Assembly: GCA_025934775.1 (NCBI GenBank)
Contig: JAICWO010000004.1
Location: forward strand, 240,724-304,723
From: Gemmatimonadaceae bacterium
Lineage (GTDB): Bacteria > Gemmatimonadota > Gemmatimonadetes > Gemmatimonadales > Gemmatimonadaceae
Reading direction: 5' to 3'
Length of the DNA: 64,000 bases
The stretch's first letter is position 1. Every line of letters begins with the position of its first letter. Under the pieces are notes generated by a model that did not search any database, was not told where the DNA came from, and worked only from the letters and a program-made list of their open reading frames with translations. The position numbers and the translations under genes are program-made. Below are positions 25,812-34,474 of the stretch, one piece after another.

Positions 25812-27896
25812 TCAGCGCTCGACGACGAACAGATGCCCGGGCTGCTGCGCCGGATCGAGCCGCACGTAATTGCGCACGCCGCGCCAGGAGTAGCGCGCGC
25901 CGGTGAGCAGGTCGTGCACCACGTACCGCTGCTCGTCGTCGAGTCCCATCTCGTGGATGGGGACGTGGACCATCGTCTCCTGGACGTGATGCGGATCGGT
26001 GTTCACCATCACGAGCACGTCGGCGCCGTGCGCGGCCGGCCGCAGCCCGAGCGTCGCCGCGGCCTCGGCGGGGACGGGCTCGGGCGACGATCCCGGGAAC
26101 TGCACGAGCGGCGCGCGCGCCGCCTTGCGATAGAACAGGATCGTCGGATTCTCGCTCGTGTGGAACGAGAGGTTGTCGTACCAGTGGAGCGCCGGCACCT
26201 CGCGCCGGATCTCGTTCAGCCGCCGGATGTCGGCGTTGATGTTCTCCGGCGCATCGTAGTCGCGCGGCCGGATCTGGTACTTCTCCGAGTCGAGGTATTC
26301 CTCGCTGCCGGGGTGCACCGGCACGTTCTCGCACAGTTCGAAGCCGCTGTAGATGCCGTAGAGCGGGAGCAGCGTGCCCGCGAGCAGCAGGCGCGCGCGA
26401 AACGCCGGCCGGCCGCCGTTGACCAGATACTCATTTAAGATATCTGGTGTATTCGCGAACAGGTTCCCGCGGAAATACTCCACCATCGCCGTCTGGGTGA
26501 GCTCCGTGAGATAGTCGCGCAGCTCCCACCACTGGTTCTTCCACGTGAAGTACGTGTACGACATCGTGAAGCCGAGCTTCGCGAGCGACTTCATGCGCTT
26601 GGGACGCGTGAACGCCTCGGCGAAGAAGACGACGTCGGGGTGCTCGCGCTGCACCTCGTGAATGACCCACTCCCAGAACGCGAACGTTTTGGTGTGCGGG
26701 TTGTCGACGCGGAAGATCTTCACGCCGTGCTCGATCCAGTACCGCAGCACGTCGCGGCACGCGTTCCAGAGCGCCGCGCGGTCGTCGCACCAGAAGTTGA
26801 TCGGCACGATGTCCTGATACTTCTTGGGCGGATTCTCGGCGTGCTTGATCGAGCCGTCGGGCCGCACGTGGAACCATTCGGGGTGCTCCTTCACCCACGG
26901 ATGGTCGGGCGAGCACTGGAGCGCGTAGTCGAGCGCGACCTCGAGCCCGAGATCGCGCGCCGTCGCGACGAAGCGGTCGAAGTCGCCGATCGTGCCGAGT
27001 GCCGGATCGATCGCGGTATGGCCGCCGTGCGCGTTGCCGATCGCCCACGGGCTCCCCACGTCGCCCGGCTCCGCCGTGAGCGAGTTGTTCTTCCCTTTGC
27101 GGAACGTCTCTCCGATCGGATGGATCGGCGGCAGATACACGACGTCGAACCCGAGATCGGCCAGTCGCGGCAGGCGGGCGGCCGCGTCGGTGAACGTGCC
27201 GTGGCGTTGCGCCGCTTTGGCGACCGCGGGGGCGATCTGCGAGCGCGGAAACATCTCGTACCACGCGGCGAAGCGCGCGCGCTCGCGGTCGACGGTGATC
27301 GCGAGCTCGCGGCGATACCGCGTGAGATCGTTCGGCCGCGCGTGCTCCTCCATGAGGGCGAGCAGGTCGTCGTCGAGCGCGCGCTGGATGCGCTTCTCGA
27401 TCGTCGTGTTCCGCCGATCCTCCAGCATCTTGGCGGTCATGAGCAGCGACGCGCGCGCGGCGCTCGAGCGTGTACCGCGCGACGCGGCTCGCGCCAGCTG
27501 CGCGCCCTCGACGAGCTCGAGCTGCACCTCCTGGCCGGCATCGACTTTCTTGCGAAGCTCCGCGCGCCAGGTCGCGAATCGATCGGTCCACGCTTCGATC
27601 GTGAACGACCAGCGGCCGATGCGATCGACGGTGAAGGCGCCGTACCACCGATCGCGGTCGTAATCGAAATGCATCGGCGACTGCGACCACTCGGAATCCC
27701 CCGGTGGCCTGAACAGCACGCGCGCGGCGAGTTGGTCGTGGCCTTCCTTGATCAGATCGGCGCCGACGATGACGGTGTCGCCGGTGATCCGCTTGACCGG
27801 GTAGCGCCCGCCATCCAATTCGGGCGTGACGCACTCGATGATGATGTACTCGAGGCGGCGGCTGCTGGACCGCCGGTCCGTCTTTCGCGCTGGCAA
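25812..27896 (-). CDS. glgE: alpha-1,4-glucan:maltose-1-phosphate maltosyltransferase
   Basis: A 694-residue GH13 (subfamily 3) enzyme that adds maltosyl units from alpha-maltose-1-phosphate to alpha-1,4-glucan with release of phosphate. Family signatures: an N-terminal beta-sandwich (DGGRYPVKRITGDTVIVGAD), the helical insert before YLPPIHPIGETFRKGKNN, EVALDYALQCSPDHPW, the nucleophile in IFRVDNPHTKTFAFWEW and the acid/base glutamate in VVFFAEAFTRPKRM. Length matches known GlgE. With TreS and maltokinase encoded 2.3-7.7 kb away, it completes the GlgE glycogen route; no glgA or glgC is seen in this window. An AT-rich codon patch encodes NTPDILNEYL. Confidence 0.96.
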   Translation of the reverse strand: MPARKTDRRSSSRRLEYIIIECVTPELDGGRYPVKRITGDTVIVGADLIKEGHDQLAARVLFRPPGDSEWSQSPMHFDYDRDRWYGAFTVDRIGRWSFTIEAWTDRFATWRAELRKKVDAGQEVQLELVEGAQLARAASRGTRSSAARASLLMTAKMLEDRRNTTIEKRIQRALDDDLLALMEEHARPNDLTRYRRELAITVDRERARFAAWYEMFPRSQIAPAVAKAAQRHGTFTDAAARLPRLADLGFDVVYLPPIHPIGETFRKGKNNSLTAEPGDVGSPWAIGNAHGGHTAIDPALGTIGDFDRFVATARDLGLEVALDYALQCSPDHPWVKEHPEWFHVRPDGSIKHAENPPKKYQDIVPINFWCDDRAALWNACRDVLRYWIEHGVKIFRVDNPHTKTFAFWEWVIHEVQREHPDVVFFAEAFTRPKRMKSLAKLGFTMSYTYFTWKNQWWELRDYLTELTQTAMVEYFRGNLFANTPDILNEYLVNGGRPAFRARLLLAGTLLPLYGIYSGFELCENVPVHPGSEEYLDSEKYQIRPRDYDAPENINADIRRLNEIRREVPALHWYDNLSFHTSENPTILFYRKAARAPLVQFPGSSPEPVPAEAAATLGLRPAAHGADVLVMVNTDPHHVQETMVHVPIHEMGLDDEQRYVVHDLLTGARYSWRGVRNYVRLDPAQQPGHLFVVER

Positions 27897-28035
27897 TGCC
27901 GTGGTGGGTGAAGAGTGGATCGGACCTCGCGTGTCGGTCGCAAACTCCGCGCCGCCTGTGGTGGAACTTGACTCACGAGCCGAACGAGCGGCAAGGCGAC
28001 CCCTGTGGAGAGCGGGCGGCGCGCGCGGCTTCCAT

Positions 28036-28743
28036 CTAAGAAGTCGAATGCGGCGAACGTGTGAGCTTGGGCGCGAGCGAGAGCAGAATCAGCAGCACGC
28101 TCGAGATCACGATGCTCGAGAGGGCGTTCGAGCGCCGCATGGCGACACCTTCCAGAAAGCTGTCGGCGAAGTAGGTGTAGATGACGATCGACGGAATCAC
28201 GCCGATCGCCGTCGCCGCGATATAAGAGCCGAACGGCGCATCTGCCAACCCGCCGACGAAATTCGCGGTCCCGAGCGGGAGGACCGGAAGGAGCCGCAAC
28301 CGGAGCATGCCGTCGAAGTCGCGCGCTTCGGCGACCGCTGCGTCGACTCGCCTGTACCGCGCCGTCCATCGCACGACGGTATCATGAGCGACCGTTCGAG
28401 CGACCCAGTAGCCGACGGTCGCGCCGATCAGCGTGCCGATCCAGCTCAGCGCGCTTCCCACGAGCGTACCAAACAGCACGCCCGCGGCGACCGTGAACGG
28501 CAGGCCCGGAAATCCGACCGAGGTGCCGATTCCGAACGCCACGACGAATCCGATCGCAAACACCACGAAGCTGTACGCTCCCCGGAGGCGCGCGACGTGG
28601 CGCAGCGTGTCGCGATAGTCGAACCAGCCGAGCTCGTATCCAATTACTGAGGCGACGACGAGAATCAGCGCGAGTCCGCCGAGGCGAATCAGCGCAGCTC
28701 GAGTGGACGGTACGCCTTGTGTGGCGAGGCTCGGCGGGTGCAC
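28036..28743 (-). CDS. TVP38/TMEM64 (VTT-domain) membrane protein
   Basis: About 235 residues with several membrane helices and the VTT/DedA-related core: FGIGTSVGFPGLPFTVAAG, GTLIGATVGYWVAR, the conserved LRLLPVLPLGTANFVGGLAD and a final helix pair. Proteins of this family sit in the inner membrane and are associated with lipid scrambling. No ATG is available near the N terminus; I chose the GTG at 28743, and a TTG at 28755 is possible. It is the last gene of the minus-strand run beginning with the vWA protein, 30 bases after the anti-sigma gene. Confidence 0.85.
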   Translation of the reverse strand: MHPPSLATQGVPSTRAALIRLGGLALILVVASVIGYELGWFDYRDTLRHVARLRGAYSFVVFAIGFVVAFGIGTSVGFPGLPFTVAAGVLFGTLVGSALSWIGTLIGATVGYWVARTVAHDTVVRWTARYRRVDAAVAEARDFDGMLRLRLLPVLPLGTANFVGGLADAPFGSYIAATAIGVIPSIVIYTYFADSFLEGVAMRRSNALSSIVISSVLLILLSLAPKLTRSPHSTS

Positions 28744-28773
28744 GCCCCCGAACAAGTCACAACGTGTGCCGCG

Positions 28774-29823
28774 TCACGGCTTGCAGTCGGCGCGCACGAC
28801 GCGGACGGTCGGCTTCGAGACGTCGGCGAACCGGGTACTGAGCGTCTGTGTGTTGAACTCGACCGTCGTCGGCGCGCCGTTCGGCAGCGGGAACGTGACT
28901 CGTGCGGCGGTCGGTCCCGTTTGGCGCCACGATGCGCCGGGAATGATGCTGTCGCGCCCGCTGTCGGGATTCACGAACCGCACGATATTCGGGCGTTCAA
29001 GCGCGAAACGCTCCGGGAGCCCGGCATCGCGCGCGGTGCGTTCGCCGCGAAGCTCGAAGCAGCCTTCCATCCCATGCGCTTCGGCGAGACCCGTGACGAC
29101 TACTTCTTGGAGCTTGAGAGAGCTCTGGCCGAAGGCGGGCAGACGGCGCGCGGGCGTCGCTGCGTGCGCCGCGGCGCGCCTCGCGGCATCGACTGAATCG
29201 ACGGCGACGGATGGCGCGGCGTTGGCCGGCGCGGGCTCCGCTTTCGGAGCGGCGGCGGCGGCGACGGGCGCGGTCTCCGCGACGACGGCGCGAGCGGTCC
29301 GTGCCGAGTCGCGGACCGGCGCGGTGTTCGCCGCGACGACCGTCGGATGCCGCTTCGAGACGGGCGCCGCCGGCGCGGCGGCCGGAACGCTCACGGCGCT
29401 CGGCGGACGCGTTGCCGCGGCCGCGGGCCGCCGCGGAAGGTTATGAGCGTTTTGTACTAATTGTTGCGATATATCAATTTGCGTATGCCGAACCGCCAGG
29501 AGCGAACCGGCCGCGACGAGTACGGTCGCGGCGAGCGCCGCGCGCACCGGCGTGAGCCGCAGTGCGCGCCAGAGCGACCGCTGCCGCGCGCGATCGCGTG
29601 CCGCCGGGAGCACGCCGCCGCGAACGACATCGAGCGACGACACGATCCCGCTCGCCGCCGCGATCAGCCCGCGCGCCTCCGCGATCTGCTCCGCGCAGCG
29701 CGTGCACGCCGCGGCGTGCCGCTCGACGCCCGCGGCCTCGTCGGGCGGCAGCGCTCCGTCGAGCCAGGCGTGAATCGTTCCTTCATCAAGATGCTGCATG
29801 TGCCCCTGCCCCATGTCGTGCAT
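28774..29823 (-). CDS. zinc-binding anti-sigma factor with long periplasmic tail
   Basis: About 349 residues. The N terminus carries the zinc-binding anti-sigma (ZAS) signature H36-x3-C40-x2-C43 in VERHAAACTRCAEQI. One membrane helix (ALAATVLVAAGSLLAV, around residue 100) leads to an Ala/Pro/Val-rich periplasmic stretch, then a C-terminal domain containing LQEVVVTG (residues 238-245). It overlaps the sigma gene by 38 bases if the ATG at 29823 is used; ATGs at 29814 and 29799 are alternatives. It presumably holds the ECF sigma factor at the membrane until an envelope signal arrives. The octapeptide is identical to one in the vWA protein two genes upstream. Confidence 0.85.
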   Translation of the reverse strand: MHDMGQGHMQHLDEGTIHAWLDGALPPDEAAGVERHAAACTRCAEQIAEARGLIAAASGIVSSLDVVRGGVLPAARDRARQRSLWRALRLTPVRAALAATVLVAAGSLLAVRHTQIDISQQLVQNAHNLPRRPAAAATRPPSAVSVPAAAPAAPVSKRHPTVVAANTAPVRDSARTARAVVAETAPVAAAAAPKAEPAPANAAPSVAVDSVDAARRAAAHAATPARRLPAFGQSSLKLQEVVVTGLAEAHGMEGCFELRGERTARDAGLPERFALERPNIVRFVNPDSGRDSIIPGASWRQTGPTAARVTFPLPNGAPTTVEFNTQTLSTRFADVSKPTVRVVRADCKP

Positions 29824-30319
29824 CGCTCCGTGGTTGTTGGAGCGATTCGTATGCTTCGACGAGTCGCTTGCGCGCTCGCGCCAATGTCGTTCCGACCGAT
29901 CCGACCGACAGCTCGAGCGCGGCGGCGATCTCGGTGTAGTCCAGCCCTTCCTCGCGCATGAGCAGCGCTTCGCGATCGCGTTCGCCGAGCGCCTCGAGGG
30001 CGCGGCGCGCGAGCGCGGCCTCTTCGGCGCGCTCCAGTGTGAGCGGCTCGGGATCGACGGATTGTTCCGCGCGCTCCTGCTCGCGCAGCAGCTCCAGCCG
30101 GCGCCGGCGCCGCGCGTCCTTCCGAGCTTCGTCGCGCACGAGATTCGTCGCCACCGCGAAGAGCCATGAGCGTTCACTCACGATCGTTTCCTGCCGGATC
30201 GCGCGCAGAAACGTCTCCTGCGCGACCTCCTCCGCCCAGTCGCGGTCGCCCAGCCGCCGCGTGAGGTAGCGCACGAGCGGCTGGTGGTACTCGCGAAAGA
30301 GACGGTCGACGTCGTTCAA
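29786..30319 (-). CDS. ECF-family RNA polymerase sigma factor
   Basis: A 177-residue sigma-70 family protein with region 2 (VDRLFREYHQPLVRYLTRRL, then WAEEVAQETFLRAIRQ) and region 4 (LDYTEIAAALELSVGSVGTT, then LARARKRLVEAYE); regions 1 and 3 are absent, as in ECF factors. The start is a TTG at 30319, justified by GAGGA five bases upstream; that signal overlaps the stop codon of the vWA gene, so the two are translationally linked. Its anti-sigma factor is the next gene. No target promoters can be named from this window, though co-transcription with the vWA protein suggests an envelope role. Confidence 0.92.
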   Translation of the reverse strand: MNDVDRLFREYHQPLVRYLTRRLGDRDWAEEVAQETFLRAIRQETIVSERSWLFAVATNLVRDEARKDARRRRRLELLREQERAEQSVDPEPLTLERAEEAALARRALEALGERDREALLMREEGLDYTEIAAALELSVGSVGTTLARARKRLVEAYESLQQPRSDARHGAGAHAAS

Positions 30320-30326
30320 CGGATCC

Positions 30327-32540
30327 TCACCACGCGGTGGCGAGCACGTCGAGATCGCGCGGCGCGAGCTCCGACGCGCCGGCGTCGGTCAGCTCGATCG
30401 CGCGCCCCGTCCCCGCGACGATCAACCGATCGCCAAGCGCGAAGATCGCGCGCAGCTCTGGAATGCGCTCGAGCAGGGCGAAGTACGCGCGGCTGTACGG
30501 TTTGATTCTGGTCACGGCGAGGGCAGGAGTGAATCGCACGTCGGTCCACGTGGCATCGCGCAGCTCAAACGTGTGCCCGCCGGCCGTGCGTGTCGAGGCG
30601 CCGTGGTCGCGCGTCGCGGTCATCGCGAGGGAGTCGACGGCTGCGAGCGAGCGAACATTGCGCTGCGCCGACGCGGTTTTCGCGGCTTCGAATGCGCCGC
30701 CCGCGCCGGCCGCGCCGCCCGTGACGACGACCTCCTGCAGGCGCATGCTACCCATCGCGGGCGCCGACGCCGGCGCCGCCATGCCGAGATGCGTCGCCAT
30801 CGCGCGCGGCTCGGCCACGAGGTACGAGGTGAACTCGGTGGGAATGCCGTAACGCTCGCCCAGGTCGCGGATCTCGTCGTCGAGCTCCGGGTTCGCGCCG
30901 TGCTTGCGACGCTCGGCGCTCAAGTATCCGATGCGCTGCGTCGCCCAAAGACGCGCGACGTACGGATTCGATCGGTCGCGGTCGGGAAAATCGGCGCGAG
31001 TGGTCCACTGGAGCGGCGCGCCGCGGCGCGTGCCGTCGATCGTGATCGTGGCCGCGCCATGCCCGCGATAGCGCGCGAGAATGATGAGATCCTCATCGGC
31101 GAACACGTCAGCGGGCTGCCCCGGAAGCATCTTCGAGAGCTTCACGTCGCCGTTCACGCGCACGCGCACGTCGGTGAGCACCGGGTCCACGAGCCGGTCG
31201 GCGACGATGCCGACCATCCGCTCCACGGATTCCTCGGGCCGAACGAATTGCGCCGTGCCGCGCCCTTCGAGGGCGAGCTGCTCGAGCAGGCTCACGTTCA
31301 CGTCGGACCCCAGGCCGAAGGTGAAGACCCGCCGGTGCGCATCGGCCGCGATTTCCGCGAGGCGGTCGGGATTGCCATCACCGACCGTCGGCATGCCATC
31401 AGTAACGAACAGTACGACCGGCAAGCGATCGTTCGTCGTTGGAGTACGCATCGCTTCGCGCAGCGCACCCTCGATGTTCGTTCCGCCCTGCGCCTCGAGT
31501 GCGTCGAGGTAGCGGCTCGCCTCGCGCACGTGCTCCGGCGTGGCGAAGACCAGATCGTCCCTGAAGGTCCGTACGTCGGTCGAGAAGTCGATCAGCCGGA
31601 ATCGATCGGTCGGTCGGAGAGTCGCCAGGAGCTGCTTTCCCGCCGCGCGCGCCTGTTCGATCTTGCGACCGCCCATCGAGCCGGAGACGTCGAGCACGAG
31701 GGTGACGTCGCGCGGCGTCACGTCCGCGCGACGCGTCATCGGCGGTGTCACGGTGATGAGCGCGAAGCCGCTGTCGTTCCCGGTCGCGTACGGCAGCATG
31801 GTGATCGCCGCGGCGTCGCTGCGGCGCACGGGCACGAGCAGCGTGACCTCGCGCGCCGCTCCCCGTACCGTGACCCGGCGGGAGCCGTCGTGATCCGAGA
31901 CGTCGAGCTCATTCGTCGGCGAGTACGGCGTCCCGAGCTCTGCTGAGCTCTTGTACGCGAGGACGAAGCTGCTCGAGTCGGCCGCCCAGACGTTTCCGGT
32001 GGCGATCCCGCGCAGATAGTCGACGCGCAGCGCGTCCCCCTCGCGACGAGCGATCGTCTGGAATCGGACGACGACCCGCTTCTCTTCTCCGGGCGGCAGC
32101 GGAAAGATCCGGGCGCGGAGAAGGCCGTGCCCCATCCACTCGACGAGCGCGGGATCGCGTTGCGTGCGGACGATGGTCTCGTACACGCGGCGCGCGCTGT
32201 CGGCGTTCATCGTCTCGCCGGCGATCATCTCGCCATTGACGGAAAGCGCGAGATCCTGGAACGCCGCGTCGGCCGGTAACGGAAACAGATAGTCCGCTTC
32301 GCCGAGCCCGGCGCCGCGATTCACGAAACGCTCATCGATCTCGTACTGGAGCACGCGCCCGACGAGCTCCACGTGCACGTCGCTCCGCGTGCGGACGATC
32401 TGTGTCGCGCAGAGCTGCGGGACGCGGACGGCGGGATTGACGGCCGGCGTGCCAATGCACCGGCGCGGGATGATCCATCCCTGCGCGCCGAGGGGGGCGG
32501 CGAGTACGAGCAATGCGACAAACGTGCGTATACCGCGCAT
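30327..32540 (-). CDS. secreted VIT + von Willebrand factor A domain protein
   Basis: A 737-residue protein with a signal peptide (RTFVALLVLAAPLGAQG). The VIT domain spans about residues 40-180 (VELVGRVLQYEIDERFVNRG, YLFPLPADAAFQDL). The vWA domain has a MIDAS metal site (DVSGSMGG, and later FVTDGMPT). After it come RYGIPTEFTSYLV, typical of VIT/vWA proteins, and a C-terminal part containing LQEVVVTG at residues 601-608. The ATG at 32540 has GGAG seven bases upstream; the longer open frame is shadow. It resembles inter-alpha-trypsin-inhibitor heavy chain-like bacterial proteins and likely binds a protein partner in the periplasm or at the surface. It is the first gene of the sigma/anti-sigma operon. 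Confidence 0.9.
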   Translation of the reverse strand: MRGIRTFVALLVLAAPLGAQGWIIPRRCIGTPAVNPAVRVPQLCATQIVRTRSDVHVELVGRVLQYEIDERFVNRGAGLGEADYLFPLPADAAFQDLALSVNGEMIAGETMNADSARRVYETIVRTQRDPALVEWMGHGLLRARIFPLPPGEEKRVVVRFQTIARREGDALRVDYLRGIATGNVWAADSSSFVLAYKSSAELGTPYSPTNELDVSDHDGSRRVTVRGAAREVTLLVPVRRSDAAAITMLPYATGNDSGFALITVTPPMTRRADVTPRDVTLVLDVSGSMGGRKIEQARAAGKQLLATLRPTDRFRLIDFSTDVRTFRDDLVFATPEHVREASRYLDALEAQGGTNIEGALREAMRTPTTNDRLPVVLFVTDGMPTVGDGNPDRLAEIAADAHRRVFTFGLGSDVNVSLLEQLALEGRGTAQFVRPEESVERMVGIVADRLVDPVLTDVRVRVNGDVKLSKMLPGQPADVFADEDLIILARYRGHGAATITIDGTRRGAPLQWTTRADFPDRDRSNPYVARLWATQRIGYLSAERRKHGANPELDDEIRDLGERYGIPTEFTSYLVAEPRAMATHLGMAAPASAPAMGSMRLQEVVVTGGAAGAGGAFEAAKTASAQRNVRSLAAVDSLAMTATRDHGASTRTAGGHTFELRDATWTDVRFTPALAVTRIKPYSRAYFALLERIPELRAIFALGDRLIVAGTGRAIELTDAGASELAPRDLDVLATAW

Positions 32541-32748
32541 GGTGTTGCTCCGAGTGTGTCGCACAGGAGACGTCGCTCGGCGGCCCGCTTGCACACGCGA
32601 GCCCGGTGGCGCCTGGGCGAGCTCGGGTTCCGGCGCCCTTGGCCACGCGAAACGCAGCGTCTCGCTCTGTGCGCGCACGGCTTCGCGCACGTCACGTGGG
32701 TCGCCCATTCCGCGCACCCGATCACTCCGTCACGCGGTCACAGGCGCA

Positions 32749-32768
32749 GGGGAGCGGTGTCGCTCCCC
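32749..32768. other. perfect short hairpin in a divergent intergenic region
   Basis: GGGGAGCG and CGCTCCCC form an 8-base-pair stem with a four-base loop, in the 295-base gap between the divergent vWA and LhgO genes. It has no T-run, so an operator or leader hairpin is more likely than a terminator. I see no gene in the rest of this gap. Confidence 0.5.
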
Positions 32769-32835
32769 GAGCACCGTCACGTTGTCGCCGCGTCGCCTGG
32801 TCACCGAGCGAAGCGGCCGACTTAGATTGCGCGCC

Positions 32836-34020
32836 ATGCGAACCGTGGCCGTGATCGGTGGCGGACTCGTGGGACTCGCGAGCGCGCACAAGCTCCAACT
32901 CGGCACGCGATTCGACCGCGTGATCCTGATCGAGAAGGAGCGCGACGTCGGACTGCACCAGTCCACGCACAACAGCGGCGTGCTCCACGCGGGGCTGTAC
33001 TATGCGCCCGGCTCGCTCAAGGCGCGCTTCGCGGTGCACGGGCTGCGCGAAATGGTCGCGTTCTGCCGCGAGCACGGCATCGCGCACGAGCAGTGCGGCA
33101 AGGTCGTGGTCGCGGTCGACGACTCCGAGCTCGACCGGCTCGCGACGCTGTTCGATCGCGGACAGAAGAACGGGTTGCAAGGGCTGCGGCGACTCGACGC
33201 CGCAGAGATTCGCGCGATCGAGCCGCACGCGGCGGGCATCGCCGCGGTGCACGTGCCGGAAGAAGGCATCGCCGACTACTCGGCGGTGTGCCAAACACTC
33301 AAGCGGCTGATCACGGCGAACGGAGGCGAGGTCGTGCTCGAGGCGCCGGTGCGGCGGCTGGAGCGCACGAGCGCGGGATGGAGAATTCAGGCCGGCGCTC
33401 GAACGATCGACGCCTCCACGATCGCGAACTGCGCGGGGCTGCATTCCGACCGCGTCGCGCGGCTCGCCGGCGAGGCGACGGACGTCACCATCGTCCCCTT
33501 TCGCGGCGAGTACTACACGCTGCGCCCCGATCGCGCGTTCCTCGTGCGCAATCTGATATATCCAGTTCCTAATCCCGCCTTCCCGTTTCTCGGCGTGCAC
33601 TTCACGCGCATGATTCACGGCGGCATCGAGGCCGGGCCCAACGCGGTGCTCGCCGGGGCGCGCGAGGGCTATCGCAAGACGACGCTCGATCTTCGCGATC
33701 TCGCGGGGGCGCTCTCGTTCACGGGCCTCTGGCGGTTCATCGCTCGCTATCCGAGCGTCGTCACGTACGAGGTCGCGCGATCGTTCAGCCCACGGCTCTT
33801 CCTGCGATCGCTGCAGCGCCTGGTGCCGCAGCTCCGCGCCGGCGACGTCGTGCGCGGACCGTCGGGCGTGCGCGCGATGGCGATGCTGCCCAACGGCGAC
33901 CTCGTGCAGGATTTTCAGCTCATCGTTCGCGACGATGCGCTGCACGTCCTCAACGCGCCGAGCCCCGCGGCGACGGCGTCGCTCGCGATCGGCGGCGAAG
34001 TCGCGCGGCTCGTGCACTGA
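32836..34020 (+). CDS. lhgO: L-2-hydroxyglutarate oxidase-like FAD enzyme
   Basis: A 394-residue DAO-superfamily flavoprotein that matches the LhgO/YgaF family, which oxidises L-2-hydroxyglutarate to 2-oxoglutarate. It begins with the dinucleotide-binding GGGLVGLASAHKL, then the family-typical HQSTHNSGVLHAGLYYAPGS, CGKVVVAVDDSELDRL, ADYSAVCQTL, VPFRGEYYTL and a C-terminal NAPSPAATASLAIG loop. The longer open frame upstream is shadow; the ATG at 32836 fits the family start. There is no Shine-Dalgarno. It is divergent from the vWA gene. A small SD-preceded ORF follows 57 bases later. Confidence 0.9.
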   Translation: MRTVAVIGGGLVGLASAHKLQLGTRFDRVILIEKERDVGLHQSTHNSGVLHAGLYYAPGSLKARFAVHGLREMVAFCREHGIAHEQCGKVVVAVDDSELDRLATLFDRGQKNGLQGLRRLDAAEIRAIEPHAAGIAAVHVPEEGIADYSAVCQTLKRLITANGGEVVLEAPVRRLERTSAGWRIQAGARTIDASTIANCAGLHSDRVARLAGEATDVTIVPFRGEYYTLRPDRAFLVRNLIYPVPNPAFPFLGVHFTRMIHGGIEAGPNAVLAGAREGYRKTTLDLRDLAGALSFTGLWRFIARYPSVVTYEVARSFSPRLFLRSLQRLVPQLRAGDVVRGPSGVRAMAMLPNGDLVQDFQLIVRDDALHVLNAPSPAATASLAIGGEVARLVH

Positions 34021-34077
34021 CGACCGCCCATGGCATCGTCGTTGCCTTCGTGTCATCGAATTCCACAGGAGCGATGC

Positions 34078-34213
34078 ATGGGCGAGCCAGAGTTCAGCGA
34101 ACCCAAATCGAGCGATCCGCGCGCGCCCGGAAGCGCGGCGCGGCGTTCAGACGGGCGAGCACGATCAGGAACACCAGAGCGACTACGGCGGCGGACGGGA
34201 CGGCGGTGCCTGA
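34078..34213 (+). pseudogene. small hydrophilic ORF, apparently frameshifted
   Basis: AGGAG at 34067-34071 lies six bases before an ATG, one of the better ribosome-binding sites in this window. The frame reads MGEPEFSEPKSSDPRAPGSA and then becomes arginine-rich shadow. A neighbouring frame continues with protein-like GVQTGEHDQEHQSDYGGGRD and a TGA at 34211-34213. The distance from ATG to that stop is one base more than a whole number of codons, so a single inserted base near 34140-34150 would join the halves into a protein of about 45 residues. A strong hairpin follows 25 bases later. The function is unknown; a sequencing error is possible. Confidence 0.5.
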
Positions 34214-34238
34214 CGCCGACTGTGATGCATGTGACAAA

Positions 34239-34277
34239 ACACGAACGGCGGAGCACCAGGTGCTCCGCCGTTCGTGT
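34239..34277. terminator. perfect 19-bp inverted repeat, terminator-like
   Basis: Arms 34239-34257 (ACACGAACGGCGGAGCACC) and 34259-34277 are perfectly complementary around a single central base. On the minus strand the stem is followed by TTTTG, on the plus strand by TTCCC. It closes the LhgO/small-ORF unit and is long enough to act as a terminator or to extrude as a cruciform. Between it and the subtilase start at 34475 I see no gene. Confidence 0.75.
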
Positions 34278-34474
34278 TCCCGTGCTCTCCCCGTCGAACG
34301 AACTCACCCACTCCCCGCCGCCACACCACCACCACCCGTGGACGTGATAAAGCATCCCTCGTACCACTTCGCGTCATCAGCCGTTCTTTCGACGGTGCGA
34401 GCGTGCGTGGCACGCCTATTTCCTAATCCAGCCGTGAAGAGGATCACCACCGACGTACATCAACCGGCTGTCCC

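Noticed and set aside
24373-26334. Longer N terminus for the beta-lactamase-family hydrolase
   Set aside because: The extension is antisense-like shadow inside glgE; a signal peptide starts at 25776.
30327-32717. Longer N terminus for the vWA protein
   Set aside because: The extra residues are Arg/Pro-rich, whereas a signal peptide with a Shine-Dalgarno starts at 32540.
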